A model generated the notes under the pieces. The model worked only from the letters and a program-made list of their open reading frames with translations, did not search any database and had not been told where the DNA came from. Source: Siphlonurus alternatus (Eukaryota > Arthropoda > Insecta > Ephemeroptera > Siphlonuridae). From it: a stretch of 64,000 bases of DNA. The position numbers and the translations under genes are program-made. The DNA lies in contig OX463782.1 in NCBI GenBank assembly GCA_949825025.1, forward strand, positions 35,869,351 through 35,933,350, given 5' to 3'. This document shows positions 62,556 through 64,000 of the stretch, in pieces. How positions within the stretch are numbered: the first letter of the stretch is position 1; every line of letters starts with the position of its first letter.

Positions 62556-63130
62556 GTATAAGAAAGACACAGACACTGTATAAGCTCCTTAGCAACGACT
62601 TTTCTACATCGATGTAAAGCTGGAGAACCAAAGTTGATTGGTCAGTTTAGTTGGTGTTTTAATGCAACATCTTGATGGCGAGATGTAAAAAGAACTTCAT
62701 GACTTTCGTACCTTCCAACAGTTTAATTAACTTTTTTGTTAACGTCGGAGCTAAGAATTCATTATTATTATTTTCCCCGTCAACAAGTTACAGTATAGAC
62801 CGTCATATTTACTACAGCCGGCAATGTTTTATGGCTTGTCGGTTCCAGAGCCTACAATCAATATTGTACCTACTTTTTAATAACCAGTCGTGTATAAACT
62901 TTTGGACGCATTGACCTAACTTGGCCGCGCTACACATAAAAACAAAATTACAGTAATAATTTTCATCGTAAACGTCGAAGTTTTTTTATCGAAGGATATA
63001 TTAATAATTTCGCAAACCGATAGTCACCTGGACATACGAACGTTACCTCTGATATTTGAGGGCGTTGTCACGTGGTCTATGGAGGCGTGGGGAGCTTGAA
63101 CTTTTTATAAGAAGGTGAAACCTTTTCTTA

Positions 63131-63350
63131 TCGTCCCTCGTCCGCAATAATGAGCTATCTGCTTCCCACGATTTCGTATCAATAATAAGCTGTCTACTAT
63201 TTCAGGTGAGCATAATTATAAGCTTTATTTCATACCGATTTACAGCTTCGAATTGCGCTCACCTGAAATATAAGCATGCATATAGCTTATTATTGTAACT
63301 AATAAATCGCCCTAGTAGGCAGATAGCTCATTATTGCGGACGAGAAACGA
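63131..63350. mobile_element. MITE family A, copy 5
   Basis: Longest copy (220 bp). Tips TCGTCCCTCGTCCGCAATAA and GCGGACGAGAAACGA; same central TTTCAGGTGAGC block and its inverse. Confidence 0.9.
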
Positions 63351-64000
63351 TGTACCTTACCTGAAACCGAATATCTTTTAGAGCTTTTAGAGCTGCAGCT
63401 CAAGCAAATCATGCAAAAATAACATTAATTAGCATTATCCTCAGGTATACAGCGCGCACCATTCAATTCAACTTTTTATGCGAAGTAATTCTATTTCCAT
63501 GCAGGGTTTGAGGGCATTCTAGCATGCAATGGTCATAACTGGCAAAATTTTATATCAACCAAGCAGTCAGCTGATTTTGATAATAAGGCTCAATTTTGTA
63601 TCTCAAAGACCGTCATTATGGCAGTACTGACATCCCCCTCGCCACTGTTTTGTGATCAACTCTGTATACTCTATACGTGGCATGTTACTTTGTGTCGACA
63701 ATTTGCATGACGTAACTCCACAGCAAGGCCCTATAGAAGCAGATCCCAGCGAGCTGATGTCATGCTAGTCGTGCATGTAACCAGCCGAGCGCGATGTGGT
63801 CACACCGCTGGAAAAATAAGTCACATGCAAGCCGGCCATCGCTGTACAGTACGAGTCAAAAAATGATGCGCCGTGTTATCATTGATAGTACCTGAGTGTA
63901 TGATTAAATTCGGACCATTCTCAAAACCGGATCTCATTGATAAAAGTTACTACTGCCACGCCCACTAAAAATTACATAAAAATGAGGAACACTTTTGCTT
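63351..64000. other. Unassigned DNA at window end
   Basis: A Q-like scrap (AGAGCTGCAGCTCAAGC) near 63,390 and a K-like GCAGTCAGCTGATTTTG near 63,563. Nothing else recognised. Confidence 0.5.

Noticed and set aside
1..64000. CRISPR arrays, operons, riboswitches, prophage or insertion sequences
   Set aside because: Sequence is clearly eukaryotic with spliced genes; no spaced direct repeats of CRISPR type.

Overview
This window is metazoan nuclear DNA from an invertebrate, not from a microbe. GC-rich coding blocks with clean intron borders (AG at the acceptor, GTGAGT-type donors) sit in AT-rich DNA crowded with short inverted-repeat elements (MITEs) and non-LTR retrotransposon remains. The species cannot be read from the sequence. 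A marine lophotrochozoan or another non-vertebrate animal is a reasonable guess only.

Region 1 (1-23,154, + strand) holds the 3' part of a DIP2 gene (disco-interacting protein 2 homolog). I resolve 20 consecutive coding exons, 966-1091 through 22805-23057. Every intron phase matches its neighbour, so they give about 1,384 residues in one open frame, ending in the family's typical DPIYVAYNM tail. The 5' exons, which would encode the DMAP1-binding domain and the start codon, lie left of the window. The encoded part is a basic/Ser-rich linker followed by two adenylate-forming (FAAL-like, AMP-binding) domains. Exon 18 has two in-frame donors 21 bp apart. Introns carry MITEs named here A to K, R and M.

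Region 2 (23,155-34,495) is intergenic and AT-rich. It contains TTAA-flanked hairpin elements (F2, L), a 5'-truncated but otherwise open LINE reverse transcriptase on the - strand (27,884-29,301), a decayed LINE of another type on the + strand (about 29,415-31,035) that is split by a MITE, and two near-perfect palindromes.

Region 3 (34,496-64,000) is mainly the locus of a second gene on the - strand, convergent with DIP2. Its last exon (34,496-34,868) and an upstream exon (49,898-50,056) join in phase across a 15-kb intron. The product ends in a polybasic stretch plus a CaaX box (KKKKNKCCVIQ), so it is probably a lipid-anchored membrane protein. A paralemmin-like protein is the best guess, unproven. 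The rest is repeat-rich: an abundant TIR family (Q), nested insertions (O and P inside N2, T2 inside Q4), and a 220-bp hairpin whose tip looks like a tRNA T-arm. A possible CCAAT/TATA promoter with a first exon lies on the + strand near 51.9-52.0 kb.

The strongest novelty is in the repeats. At least five unrelated MITE families carry the CRE octamer TGACGTCA, and one family (A) carries consensus splice donors on both strands within gene introns. Repeat family letters are local labels, not database names. No database search was possible.
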